Shown here one piece after another: positions 1 through 8,534 of a stretch of DNA of 38,028 nucleotides. The stretch is from JBHGBM01 sp041946965 (lineage in GTDB: Bacteria > Acidobacteriota > Terriglobia > Bryobacterales > Bryobacteraceae): contig JBHGBM010000053.1 of assembly GCA_041946965.1 (NCBI GenBank), forward strand, positions 1-38,028, in the 5' to 3' direction. The translations under genes and the position numbers were made by a program. The notes beneath the pieces were generated by a model. The model did not search any database and had not been told where the DNA came from. It saw only the letters and a list, made by a program, of their open reading frames with translations. The stretch's first letter is position 1. Each line of letters begins with the position of its first letter.

Positions 1-57
1 TAGAGTCACAGCCTTCCAAGCTGTTGGTTGCGGGTTCGATTCCCGTCTCCCGCTCCA
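1..57 (+). tRNA. tRNA-Gly(TCC), 5' end cut by the window edge
   Basis: This is the 3' part of a glycine tRNA. The anticodon arm is a 5-bp ACAGC/GCTGT stem around the loop CTTCCAA, giving anticodon TCC. A variable loop follows, then a T arm with TTCGATT between GCGGG and CCCGT. The acceptor 3' strand CTCCCGC, discriminator T and an encoded CCA end at 57. The 5' acceptor strand and most of the D arm lie outside the window. It charges glycine for GGA/GGG codons. Confidence 0.95.
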
Positions 58-126
58 CCGGATTCAGCGCCACCGGAGCGCGCCTGGCCGGGAACGAGGA
101 CTGCCAATGGTTTCTTTGATGGGCTG

Positions 127-156
127 TTGGCTCAGGCAACGCCCTCCGATTATAAT
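127..156 (+). promoter_or_regulatory. promoter of the methyltransferase-nuclease gene
   Basis: TTGGCT (127-132) and a perfect TATAAT (151-156) are separated by 18 nt. The expected transcription start is near 163 and the ATG is at 169. The mRNA would therefore have a leader of only about 6 nt, and no Shine-Dalgarno is visible. It lies in the 111-nt gap after the tRNA, so the gene need not depend on tRNA transcription. Confidence 0.6.
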
Positions 157-168
157 GGGCGGCGCCCC

Positions 169-1851
169 ATGTGGAAGAACCAACTGTACTTTGGCGACAA
201 CCTGGACGTGTTGCGGAAGGACATTCCCGCCGAATCGGTCGATCTGATCTACCTCGATCCGCCGTTCAACTCCAACGCCAGCTACAACGTGCTGTTCAAG
301 GAGCACAAGACCGGCAAGCAGTCGGCGGCGCAGATCACGGCGTTCGAGGACACTTGGCATTGGACGCTGAAGGAGTCCGAGGCGGCGTACGAAGCGATCG
401 TCAAGGGGCCGTATGCCAAGTTGTCGGACCTCATCCAGGCCATGCGGAAGTTCCTGGGTGAAAGCGATATGATGGCCTACCTCGTGATGATCGGCGCCCG
501 GATGATCGAGTTGCGCCGAGTCCTGAAGCCGACCGGCAGCATTTATCTGCACTGCGATCCAACCGCGAGCCATTATCTGAAACTAATGATGGACGCGGTG
601 TTTGGCCCAACCTGCTTCCAGAACGAGATCGTTTGGAAGCGGACGAGCGCGCATTCGGCGGCCAGGCGCTGGAACGACATCCACGACACTATTCTGTACT
701 ACGTCAAGTCGGACACGTTCACATGGAACGAGGTGCTCCTTCCGCACAGTGCAGAGTATTCAGGAAGATACAAGAATGAAGATCCGGACGGCCGGATGTG
801 GGCGGATGACAACCTGACGGCCCCCGGCGTTCGTCACGGGGAGTCCGGCGCCACGTGGCGAGGGTATAACCCGACGGAAAGAGGAGTTCATTGGAAAGTC
901 AGTCTGAGGACTGTTGAAAGTCTGGTTGGCGCGGAGGCGGCCAGGAAGCTCTCGACCACAGCAAAGCTCGATCTCCTGGATGAGCACGGGTACATTCATT
1001 GGCCAAGGAAGCGCGCAGGAGAGGGTGAGGGCTTCCCTCGTTTCAAGCGTTATCTCAGTGCAGGGGCGCGTGTTCAGGACGTGATCACCGATGTCTCGGC
1101 GATCAACTCCCAAGCTCAGGAGCGCCTCGGCTATCCAACCCAGAAACCCGAGGCGCTCCTCGAGCGGATCATCAACGCGAGTTCTAACGAAGGGGATGTT
1201 GTAATGGACCCATTCTGCGGCTGCGGCACGGCCGTGGCGGTCGCGGAGCGTCTGCGCCGGCGCTGGATCGGCATTGACATCACCCACCTGGCGATCGATC
1301 TGATCGTGCGGCGATTGCGCAAGATCGAAGGCGCTTGTCCCTACACGATCGTCGGCTACCCGGAGGACGTGGGTGGCGCCGAAGCGCTGGCCGCTCGTGA
1401 TAAGTTCCAGTTCCAGTGGTGGGCGGTCATCAAAGCCGGCGGCGACTGGTCCGCGGAGATGAAGAAGGGCATGGACCGCGGCATCGACGGCGCCATCACC
1501 TTCTTCGACGACTTCACCGGGCAGGCCAAGAAGGTGATTATCCAGGTGAAAGGCGGCCAGCATCCCTCGGTCAACGACGTGCGCGTGCTCAAGGCCGTCT
1601 GCGAACGGGAAAAGGCCCCGATCGGAGCCCTGGTCACCCTCAAGCCGATGACGCGCGAGATGGTCCGCGAGGCCGCCACGGCGGGCTACTATGAACCGGA
1701 ACACCTTCCGGGCCGGAAGTTCGCACGTATTCAACTCCTGACCGTGGAAGATCTGTTCGCCGGCAAGAGGATCGAGCACCCGGAACTGGCCATCAGCCAG
1801 GTCAAGCAGGCCGAGCGGAAGACCAAAAACCAGCAGAAATCGTTATTCTGA
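169..1851 (+). CDS. DNA methyltransferase (beta-class, N6A/N4C) fused to a Mrr-like nuclease domain
   Basis: The 560-aa protein should methylate an exocyclic amino group of A or C in DNA. The catalytic motif IV is DPPF (about 30-33). The S-adenosylmethionine motif I comes late, as DPFCGCGT (about 347-354). That motif IV-before-I order defines the beta class shared by type III and many type II enzymes. Residues of roughly 170-330 are the likely target-recognition region. After the methylase, GIDG (about 438-441) and QVKGG (459-463) match the D...QxK core of the Mrr/PD-(D/E)xK nuclease fold, so modification and cleavage may sit in one chain. No separate restriction subunit is nearby. I chose ATG 169 because an upstream in-frame start at 28 would translate the tRNA T arm, and TATAAT sits just before 169. 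The recognition region is locally poorer in GC (28 of 60 bases at 721-780). An orphan methylase with an inert nuclease fold is the alternative. Confidence 0.85.
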   Translation: MWKNQLYFGDNLDVLRKDIPAESVDLIYLDPPFNSNASYNVLFKEHKTGKQSAAQITAFEDTWHWTLKESEAAYEAIVKGPYAKLSDLIQAMRKFLGESDMMAYLVMIGARMIELRRVLKPTGSIYLHCDPTASHYLKLMMDAVFGPTCFQNEIVWKRTSAHSAARRWNDIHDTILYYVKSDTFTWNEVLLPHSAEYSGRYKNEDPDGRMWADDNLTAPGVRHGESGATWRGYNPTERGVHWKVSLRTVESLVGAEAARKLSTTAKLDLLDEHGYIHWPRKRAGEGEGFPRFKRYLSAGARVQDVITDVSAINSQAQERLGYPTQKPEALLERIINASSNEGDVVMDPFCGCGTAVAVAERLRRRWIGIDITHLAIDLIVRRLRKIEGACPYTIVGYPEDVGGAEALAARDKFQFQWWAVIKAGGDWSAEMKKGMDRGIDGAITFFDDFTGQAKKVIIQVKGGQHPSVNDVRVLKAVCEREKAPIGALVTLKPMTREMVREAATAGYYEPEHLPGRKFARIQLLTVEDLFAGKRIEHPELAISQVKQAERKTKNQQKSLF

Positions 1852-1875
1852 CGCTATCAGGCGTCCAGAGCGTCA
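1849..1875. terminator. inverted repeat joining the two convergent stop codons
   Basis: TGACGCT (1849-1855) and AGCGTCA (1869-1875) form a perfect 7-bp inverted repeat around a 13-nt loop. The TGA stop of the methyltransferase gene is in one arm and the stop of the convergent URO-D-like gene is in the other. A bidirectional terminator or mRNA 3'-end hairpin is plausible. There is no T tract on either side, so a classical intrinsic terminator is not shown. Confidence 0.35.
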
Positions 1876-2949
1876 CATCCCCAGCAGCGGCCGCAGCGCT
1901 TCCGTTTCTTTTGCGCCGGTCACCATGATGTTCAGGAACAGGCCCCGAGGGTCGAGCGCATCCAACAGCCCCCGCAGTTCGTCCGCCGTGAATGCCCCCC
2001 GCACCACCAGCGGCCTGCCGTTCCGCTGCACCTTCCGGAAATGCGGGATCATGGCCGCGACGGGCGGCCCGCTGGCGTCCTGGTTGATTTCGAAACAGCG
2101 TATCTCCTCGATCTCCAGGAAGGCGTCGAGCAGAAACATGGACGTCGAATGCAGGTGGATGAAGCTGTGGGAAAAACGCGCCGCAATCATGCGATCGACG
2201 GGTTGCGCGAACTTGCGGTAGAACGCGGGCGAGTACGCCGCGGTGGCATCTTCCTGCATCCGCACAATCGGCCCGGGCGCCCATAAAGAATATTGGGCGT
2301 CGAAATAACCGCCACGGTACAGCGGCACCCGTTTCCACGTCTCCTCGAAGAAGTTGCAAAAGATCTCCCCGACCTGCCGGAGCAGCGCGGCGGACTCCTC
2401 CGGGCTATCCGCCAAATCCAGCAGGCTTTGCGTATGCCCGCGCAGCACCGCGTGCAGATCGGTGGGGCCAAGCTCGGGCGTGTGGCTCACGGGGAATGCG
2501 CCGCCGGATGCCCGCACGAGCGCGGCAAGAAACGCGGTGTATTTCCCGAACCACGCGCCGGCACGGTCGAAACGCACGGCCAACGCTTCTTCCCACGGCA
2601 GATTCCGTTCCTCCCCGAGAAGATTGCCGGGAAGGATTCGTACCGCGCAGCCCAGCGCGGCGGGGAGCCAGGGAATGGCGACCTGCCCCGGGCACGCGCC
2701 GCGAATGATGTCGTCATCCATCCATTCGCCTTCCCCGAGCATTCGCAGGTGGTCTTCGACGAAAGCGCCGGGTTCGATCATTTCCGGCGTCACGTGAGTC
2801 TCCTGCCAGGCGCGGCATGCACGGAAGTCCGCGAAAGGAAACCAGCCGGCCAGGGAAAACCCGGTGAGTGGACGTGAGACCGGCTCGCGTTTCCAGAACT
2901 GCCGGTAACGCTCGATCTTATCGGGCCTGTTGCCGAACGGTGCACTCAT
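1873..2949 (-). CDS. URO-D-like superfamily protein (not haem HemE)
   Basis: The 358-aa protein has the look of the uroporphyrinogen decarboxylase/corrinoid methyltransferase (MtaA/CmuA-like) barrel. The best marker is the C-terminal half. It has a His-rich strand FIHLHSTS, an acidic helix DAFLEIEEIRCFEIN, then a Gly-Pro turn and a NGRPLVVRG strand, as in URO-D-fold methyltransferases. It does not look like true HemE: the N-terminal substrate-binding signature is absent and no haem genes are nearby. The substrate is unknown; relatives move methyl groups from small methylated compounds. Start 2949 is preferred because an earlier start (2994) would overlap the upstream ligase gene by 26 nt, whereas 2949 leaves a 19-nt gap. 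It is the last gene of the minus-strand run and probably shares the ligase transcript. Confidence 0.6.
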   Translation of the reverse strand: MSAPFGNRPDKIERYRQFWKREPVSRPLTGFSLAGWFPFADFRACRAWQETHVTPEMIEPGAFVEDHLRMLGEGEWMDDDIIRGACPGQVAIPWLPAALGCAVRILPGNLLGEERNLPWEEALAVRFDRAGAWFGKYTAFLAALVRASGGAFPVSHTPELGPTDLHAVLRGHTQSLLDLADSPEESAALLRQVGEIFCNFFEETWKRVPLYRGGYFDAQYSLWAPGPIVRMQEDATAAYSPAFYRKFAQPVDRMIAARFSHSFIHLHSTSMFLLDAFLEIEEIRCFEINQDASGPPVAAMIPHFRKVQRNGRPLVVRGAFTADELRGLLDALDPRGLFLNIMVTGAKETEALRPLLGM

Positions 2950-2968
2950 CTGCCAAAGCCGCCCCGAA

Positions 2969-4603
2969 TCACGCCGTGGCGATCCGCGCCACATGGTCCA
3001 GGCCGCGCTCCCGGATCTCCTGCTCGCGGATCAGGAATTTCTGCACCTTCTTGCTCACCGTCATGGGGAAGCCGTCCACGAAGCGGATGTACTGCGGGAT
3101 CTTGAAGTAGGCGATCTTGCCGCGGCAGAAGTCCCGGATCTCCTCTTCGGTGGCGCTCACGCCCGGCTTGAGCTGGACCCATGCCAGCACGGTTTCGCCC
3201 AGTCGCGCGTCGGGCAACCCGACCACATACACATCGGCCACCTTCGGGTGGGTATGGAGGAAATCCTCCACCTCGCGCGGGTAAATGTTTTCGCCGCCGC
3301 GGATGATGGTGTCCTTGGCGCGGCCCTTGAAGCTGAAGTACCCGTCGGGGCGCATGACCGCGAGGTCGCCGGTGTGCAGCCAGCCCTCGGGGTCGATAGC
3401 CTTGCGGGTGGCCTCCTCGTCCTCGTCGTAGCCCTTCATCACCAGGAAGCCGCGGGTGCACAACTCGCCCTGCTCGCCGAGCGCCAGGGTGCGGCCGTCC
3501 TTCGGATCGGCGATGCGCACTTCGGTGTTGGGCAGCGCCGCGCCCACCGTGCTCACGCGGATTTCGAGCGGATCGTCCACGCGCGACATGGTGATCACCG
3601 GCGAGCTCTCCGTCTGCCCGTAAGCCACCGTCAGCTCGCGGCAGTGCATTTCGGAAACCACGCGCTTCATCACCTCGATTGGGCACGGAGCGCCCGCCAT
3701 CACCCCTGTCCGCAACGAAGTCATGTCGTACTTGGAAAACTCGGGATGATCCAGTTCGGCGATGAACATGGTGGGCACGCCGTAGACCGCCGTGGCGCGC
3801 TCCTGGTGAATCGCCTGCAAGGTGGCCAGCGCGTCGAACTGCGCCGAGGGCAACACCAGCGCGGCCCCGGTCACGTAGCACACCGATGCCGCAATCACGG
3901 AACCGAAGCAGTGGTAGAGCGGCACGGGCGCGCAGATGCGGTCCTGTTCGGTGGCCCGCAGGCACATGGCGATGGCGTTGGCGTCGTTGACCAGGTTGCG
4001 GTGCGTGAGCAGCACGCCCTTGGGCGAGCCGGTGGTGCCGGAGGTGTACTGGATGTTGGCGACGTCGTCGGGCGCTACCGGCGTGTCCGGCACGTCCACG
4101 CCGCGAGCGATCATCTCGTCCCAGCAGCGATGGCCGATCCACACCACGTGCGCCAGCGGCAGTTCGCCGCCGTTGCGCGATTCCTCCAGGATGGCGCGGT
4201 AATCGGCGCGGGCGTCGCGCTCGCGCAGGAACAGCGCTTGAATGCGCGATTTCCGCAACACGAAGCGCAGCTCGTGGGAGCGGTAGGCCGGGTTCACGTT
4301 CACCAGCACGATGCCGGCGCGCGCCGAAGCCAGTTGCAGCAGGATCCACTCCCGGCAGTTGCTGGCCCAGATGCCGATGCGGTCGCCCGCCTTCAGCCCC
4401 AATCCGGTCAGTCCGCGTGCGGTGCGCTCCACTTCCGCGGCGAGCTGGGCCCACGTGAGGCGGACGCCCTCGTGGCACACCACCAGCGCCTCACGATCCG
4501 GAAATTTCCGGGCGGTTCGGGTGAAGACCTCGTGGATGGATAGTTCGATGAGGGGAACGGCTTCCCCCCGCGTGTAACTCAGCGGGCTAAGCGCGGGCTC
4601 CAT
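2969..4603 (-). CDS. acyl-CoA synthetase (AMP-forming)
   Basis: This adenylate-forming ligase of about 544 aa would activate a carboxylic acid, probably a medium- or long-chain fatty acid, to acyl-AMP and then acyl-CoA in the cytoplasm. Visible family motifs, in order: the phosphate loop YTSGTTGSPKG, the YGQTE motif, the hinge region TGD...GYFSFKGRAKD, the linker RGGENIYPREVE, and the C-terminal catalytic lysine in SKKVQK. The order and length match fatty-acyl-CoA ligases of the AlkK/ACSF2 kind. Two in-frame ATGs compete, 4639 and 4603. A possible -10 (TACACT, 4645-4640 on the minus strand) directly abuts 4639, which would put transcription start inside that reading frame, so 4603 is favoured. 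An acyl-CoA dehydrogenase lies at 13762-14931, but in a different operon. Chain-length specificity cannot be read from sequence alone. Confidence 0.9.
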   Translation of the reverse strand: MEPALSPLSYTRGEAVPLIELSIHEVFTRTARKFPDREALVVCHEGVRLTWAQLAAEVERTARGLTGLGLKAGDRIGIWASNCREWILLQLASARAGIVLVNVNPAYRSHELRFVLRKSRIQALFLRERDARADYRAILEESRNGGELPLAHVVWIGHRCWDEMIARGVDVPDTPVAPDDVANIQYTSGTTGSPKGVLLTHRNLVNDANAIAMCLRATEQDRICAPVPLYHCFGSVIAASVCYVTGAALVLPSAQFDALATLQAIHQERATAVYGVPTMFIAELDHPEFSKYDMTSLRTGVMAGAPCPIEVMKRVVSEMHCRELTVAYGQTESSPVITMSRVDDPLEIRVSTVGAALPNTEVRIADPKDGRTLALGEQGELCTRGFLVMKGYDEDEEATRKAIDPEGWLHTGDLAVMRPDGYFSFKGRAKDTIIRGGENIYPREVEDFLHTHPKVADVYVVGLPDARLGETVLAWVQLKPGVSATEEEIRDFCRGKIAYFKIPQYIRFVDGFPMTVSKKVQKFLIREQEIRERGLDHVARIATA

Positions 4604-4639
4604 GCCGGTCACGTCAGCAGTCGCAGCCACAGAACGCAT

Positions 4640-4645
4640 AGTGTA
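4640..4645 (-). promoter_or_regulatory. possible -10 element before the acyl-CoA synthetase
   Basis: TACACT on the minus strand directly precedes ATG 4639 and lies 36 nt before ATG 4603. I see no good -35. Together with the 19-64 nt gap after rsmI, it suggests the ligase and the URO-D-like gene can be transcribed separately from the upstream run. Confidence 0.3.
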
Positions 4646-4667
4646 CAACCACGCAAGAGGGGTGCGT

Positions 4668-5483
4668 CTACTTTGTTTTGTTGATAAGGGTATAAACCTC
4701 GCGCTTGGGAAGGCCGCGCCGCCGGGCCACGGCCTTGATGGCGTCCATGCGGGAAAGCCCGCCGCGCATGGCCTCCTCCACGGCCTGGCCGATGGGCGTA
4801 TCGTCGGGCGGCGGCGCGGGCGCCTTACCCACCAGCAGGGTGATCTCGCCCTTGACGCTCTCGCGTCCGGCCAGAACCTCCCGGATCCGGGCGGCCGTGC
4901 CCCGCAGGAACTCCTCGTGGATCTTGGTGAGCTCGCGGGCCACTACCACAGGCCGGGGGCCGAGCGTCTCTTCGATGTCCAGCAAAGTTTCCAGAATGCG
5001 GTGCGGCGCTTCGTAGAAGATCAGCGTGGCGGGATCGCCAGCCAGCGCCTCGAGCGCCTTCCGCCGCTGCGATTTCTTCGGGGGCAGGAAGCCGGCGAAG
5101 TGAAACGCATCCGCCGGCAGCCCTGAGGCCGCCAGCGCCGTCAGGGCGGCGGAGGGGCCCGGAATTGCCTGCACGGGGATGCCGCGCTCCAGCGCCGCGC
5201 GCACCAGGCGGTAACCCGGATCGGAGACCAGCGGCATACCCGCGTCGGAAACCAGCGCGACGGTTTCGCCGCTCTCCATGCGCGCCGCCAGTTCCCCGGC
5301 GCGCGCGGCCTCGTTGTGCTCGTGGTAGCTGATGGTGGGCGCTGCGATACCGTAATGGTCGAGCAGTTTGCGCGTCTGGCGGGTGTCCTCGCAGGCGATC
5401 ACGCTCGCTTCCTTCAGCACACGCACGGCACGGAAGGTCAAGTCTTCGAGGTTGCCTATGGGGGTGGCGACGATGTAGAGCAT
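4668..5483 (-). CDS. rsmI: 16S rRNA 2'-O-ribose C1402 methyltransferase RsmI
   Basis: RsmI methylates the ribose 2'-OH of C1402 in the decoding centre of 16S rRNA using S-adenosylmethionine. The 271-aa length and the tetrapyrrole-methylase fold motifs are typical: ATPIGNLEDLT at the N terminus, ACEDTRQTRKLL (about residues 30-41), SDAGMPLVSDPGYRLV (about 80-95) and GPSAALTALAASGLP (about 109-123). The C-terminal helical tail ends in a short Lys-containing stretch. The ATG shares one base with the TAA of the upstream GH2 gene (TAATG). Translation of this housekeeping enzyme is therefore probably coupled to a secreted-type glycosidase, an unexpected pairing. Confidence 0.97.
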   Translation of the reverse strand: MLYIVATPIGNLEDLTFRAVRVLKEASVIACEDTRQTRKLLDHYGIAAPTISYHEHNEAARAGELAARMESGETVALVSDAGMPLVSDPGYRLVRAALERGIPVQAIPGPSAALTALAASGLPADAFHFAGFLPPKKSQRRKALEALAGDPATLIFYEAPHRILETLLDIEETLGPRPVVVARELTKIHEEFLRGTAARIREVLAGRESVKGEITLLVGKAPAPPPDDTPIGQAVEEAMRGGLSRMDAIKAVARRRGLPKREVYTLINKTK

Positions 5484-8400
5484 TACCTGACCTCGAATTC
5501 AAACACATTTTCGGAGATGCGGCTGCCTGCTGCGTCCACCACTTCGGCTCGCAGTTCGTAATTTCCGGGCGTCGCGGCGCGCCAGGCGATCTCGCCCACC
5601 TTGCGCGCGGAATCGGCTTCCATGGCGGCGGGGAAGCGGCCCGCCGCGGCGGTGCCCGGGATGCGCCAGCGGATCCCGGCGCCGGGGATGTCGCGCCACT
5701 CGTCGTTGATGGCCCACACCCCGCAGCGGACCTCCTCGCCGGGCTTCCACCGGTCGCGGTCATATTCGATGCTCGCCAGCACCGGCGCGAAGCTGCGCCG
5801 CACCACCTCGTACGCCTTGGTGGGGACACGGTAGAAATCCACGGCGGCCATGGTCACCGAAGGCCAGATGTCGATGGCGTGGAAGTGCAGGATGCCGCCG
5901 GTCCGGTACTTCTGCCGCCGCGCGCGCTCGAGCGCGATCTGGAACAGCCTCGCCACGTAAGCCTGGGTGCGCGGGATGTACTCCTTGAGCGTGAGATCGC
6001 CCGGCTCGCCCCATGCCCGCATGGCTTCGGGGATTTGCAGCTTGTGGAATACCCAGTCCTGCTCATGGCCGCGTATGGGCCAGTGGTCGGGCAGGAATTT
6101 CACCAGCGATTCGTAATTCGGCAGCGCCGTGGCGCCCAATTCGGAAACGAACGGCTCATCCATCGTGGTGTACTGCCAGATGCTGCCGCCGTACCAGCCG
6201 TAGTAGACGTGCGCGTCGCCGGAGCGGCCGGTGGAACGCACCACGGGGCGGCGCTGGGGGTCGAGCAGCGCGGCGCGCGCGGCCAGGTGCTTGGTGAGCA
6301 CGCGGTAGTTCTCCAGGTCTTCCTCATCGGAGGTGGCCCACAGGGCCACGCTCGGGTGGTTGCGCGCATAGCGTATGAGCGGGTCGTAGAGCGCCGCCGC
6401 GCGCAAGGCGAAGTCGCGGTCGTGGGGATACCAGGCTTCCAGGTAATCCTGCCAGAGGAGCACGCCGCTTTCGTCCGCCAGGTCGTAGAACTCCGGGTTG
6501 GTGAAATGGCAGTGGAGCCGGATCATGTTCACGTTCATGCCGAGCATGAGCCGCATGTCGCGCTGGTAACGCGCGCTGTCCATCTCGGAGAGGAACAGGT
6601 TGAAGTAGTAGTTCGTCCCGCGTATGAAGAGGCGCTTGCGGTTCAGGTAGAAGTTCCAACCGATCTTGTCGATCTCCCGGATGCCTACCGCGAGCGAGCG
6701 GCTGTCGAGCGTGACGCCCTGCGCGGTGAGCCGGACTTCGAGTGTGTAGAGGTTCGGCGCGCCGTGGTCCCACGTCCACCACAGCCGCGGCTCGGGCACG
6801 CGCAGCAGGGCCCGCGCGGCATCGCCCGGGACCGTGGCGCGGTGGTCCTCTCCGGATTCGAAATTTCTCGGCCGCAGCCGCAGTTCCCACCGGCAGCGGT
6901 CGAGCGGGCCGTCGCCTTCGAGCTGCACCTCGACTTCGGCGCCCGCGCCGGCAAGGCGCGTGTCCACCGCGACATCGCGGATCACGGCCGGCGCCGACGC
7001 CACCAGCCGCACGCTCCGCGTAATGCCCAGCGGAGTGATGTCGTCCGGCTTCTGGTCCACCGCGCCGTACGCGCCCTTTACGGTGTACGGGCGGTGCCGC
7101 CAGTAGTAGCTGACCGGCGTCCACACCCGCACCAGCAGCGTGTTCCGCGCATTCAGGTAACGCGCCACGTCGTATTCGTAGGGGTCGATGTAACCCTCGT
7201 GGCGGCCCAGGTAGTGGCCGTTCAGCCAGGCGTCGGCGTAGTAGTCGGTGGCGTCGAACTGTAATCGCACGCGGCGGCCCTTGAAGGATGAGGGGGTGCG
7301 GAACGTTTTGCGGTACCACCACTCCTCGCCGCTCACCCAGTTGGCCTCGGGTGTGTAGTAATCAGTCAGGATCTGCGCGTGGACCGTGCCGGGCACGCGC
7401 ACCATGCGCCATTTCGAAGCGGGTCCGGCGCCCTTGGCGCCCCAGGCCAGCTCCCAAGGTCCATCGAGCGAAAGGGTTTCGGGCGGCGCGGGCTTGAACG
7501 CGGTTTCCGGCTCGGGCGGCGGCGCGCGTTCCTCCACCAGTTTCACCAGCAGCGGCTGGCGCAGGATGCGGTTCTCGCGGCGCGCTTCGAGCACGGTGTT
7601 GTTGCCCTTCCACGCCGGGAAGGTCAGGGCGATTTCGGCATCTGCCGGGCCCCCGGCTTCGAATGACGCCGACCCGATGCCGCGCCACTCGATCCGCTCG
7701 TCCAGAGCCACAATGCCCAGCGCGCCATAATTCTCCGCCTGCCGGTAATACACGCCGTGCCCGCCGGGCAGTCGCTTCCACGCGCGCGCGCCGATGGCAT
7801 GATCCGGCGGCTCGCTTTCTTCGGGGCCGAGCGGCCACTGGTACTCCGAGCCGTCCGCAAAGCGGTCAAAAGGCTCGTAGGGCAGGGCGGAGACACTGGC
7901 GAAACGGAAGCCTTGCGCGCCGCGCACGCGCCAGCGCAGCGCCGGGCTTCCGGCGGTCCATGTGAATTCCCACGATTCGCCCGCGCGCGAGAGCCGCACG
8001 CGCCCACGCAGGGGGCCGCTCTCGAGGATCTCCACGCGTTCGAGCGGCCCGGCGCCCAATGCACTCCAGGCGCCCTCCACCAGGTTGAGCGTGCGCTGCG
8101 GCCCGGCGTCCAGCGCGTAGGCCTCGATAATGGCCGGCGCGCCGCGATCGATTACCACGCGGAAGCGGCTGTTGCCGATCTCGACGCGCCGCATGCCGGT
8201 CTCGCGCGCGGTGATGGTGTTCGGGAACGCCGCCTCGCCCCCGCAGCACGCAATGCGGTAGCGCGGCAGTTGGCCGGGGATCACCGAGGCGGGGAAGAGC
8301 AGTTCTTTGCCCGCCGCCTGCCAGGGGAGCTCGCGGCCATCCGGCGACGTGACGCGGAATCCGGACGTGCGGCCGGCCGCCACGGGTGCGGCCACCACCT

Positions 8401-8485
8401 CGGCCTCGCGGCGGTAGATGCCCGTGGGCTCCTCCACCTGCACCGTCCACAATTGCAGCACTAGCGCCGGCAGCATAGAATCCAA
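5483..8485 (-). CDS. large GH2-type glycosidase with an extra N-terminal domain
   Basis: The 1000-aa protein appears to hydrolyse beta-linked sugars (beta-galactosidase/beta-mannosidase clan). Residues from about 335 follow the GH2 plan: jelly-roll sugar-binding domain (SLDGPWELAW, then WWYRKTF), an immunoglobulin-like domain, and a TIM barrel with GTNYYFN and NMIRLHCHFTNPEFYDLADE. The C-terminal part is beta-rich and immunoglobulin-like. The nucleophile is probably E782 in FVSELG. The acid/base motif reads WATSDEED, so the usual Asn-Glu pair is Asp720-Glu721. Residues 1 to about 335 are an additional beta-rich domain I do not recognise; it faintly recalls exo-rhamnogalacturonan lyase (YetA-like) N termini. 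The first 15 residues are hydrophobic but make a poor signal peptide. The gene lies 49 nt after a heparinase II/III gene and overlaps rsmI by 1 nt. The pair suggests breakdown of an acidic polysaccharide; the substrate is unknown. Confidence 0.85.
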   Translation of the reverse strand: MDSMLPALVLQLWTVQVEEPTGIYRREAEVVAAPVAAGRTSGFRVTSPDGRELPWQAAGKELLFPASVIPGQLPRYRIACCGGEAAFPNTITARETGMRRVEIGNSRFRVVIDRGAPAIIEAYALDAGPQRTLNLVEGAWSALGAGPLERVEILESGPLRGRVRLSRAGESWEFTWTAGSPALRWRVRGAQGFRFASVSALPYEPFDRFADGSEYQWPLGPEESEPPDHAIGARAWKRLPGGHGVYYRQAENYGALGIVALDERIEWRGIGSASFEAGGPADAEIALTFPAWKGNNTVLEARRENRILRQPLLVKLVEERAPPPEPETAFKPAPPETLSLDGPWELAWGAKGAGPASKWRMVRVPGTVHAQILTDYYTPEANWVSGEEWWYRKTFRTPSSFKGRRVRLQFDATDYYADAWLNGHYLGRHEGYIDPYEYDVARYLNARNTLLVRVWTPVSYYWRHRPYTVKGAYGAVDQKPDDITPLGITRSVRLVASAPAVIRDVAVDTRLAGAGAEVEVQLEGDGPLDRCRWELRLRPRNFESGEDHRATVPGDAARALLRVPEPRLWWTWDHGAPNLYTLEVRLTAQGVTLDSRSLAVGIREIDKIGWNFYLNRKRLFIRGTNYYFNLFLSEMDSARYQRDMRLMLGMNVNMIRLHCHFTNPEFYDLADESGVLLWQDYLEAWYPHDRDFALRAAALYDPLIRYARNHPSVALWATSDEEDLENYRVLTKHLAARAALLDPQRRPVVRSTGRSGDAHVYYGWYGGSIWQYTTMDEPFVSELGATALPNYESLVKFLPDHWPIRGHEQDWVFHKLQIPEAMRAWGEPGDLTLKEYIPRTQAYVARLFQIALERARRQKYRTGGILHFHAIDIWPSVTMAAVDFYRVPTKAYEVVRRSFAPVLASIEYDRDRWKPGEEVRCGVWAINDEWRDIPGAGIRWRIPGTAAAGRFPAAMEADSARKVGEIAWRAATPGNYELRAEVVDAAGSRISENVFEFEVR

Positions 8486-8534
8486 GACCGCGAAATAGGA
8501 GAACGTCCCGTCTGTCCCCGGGTTTTAGTGTACG

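Noticed and set aside
28..168. In-frame ATG at 28 for the methyltransferase
   Set aside because: It would translate the tRNA T arm and acceptor end, and TATAAT lies at 151-156, after it.
2930..4543. 537-codon plus-strand open frame opposite the acyl-CoA synthetase
   Set aside because: His/Arg/Val-rich composition typical of the antisense of a GC-rich gene; no family pattern, while the minus strand has full ligase motifs.
5879..7264. 461-codon plus-strand open frame
   Set aside because: Antisense of the GH2 gene; no recognisable domains.
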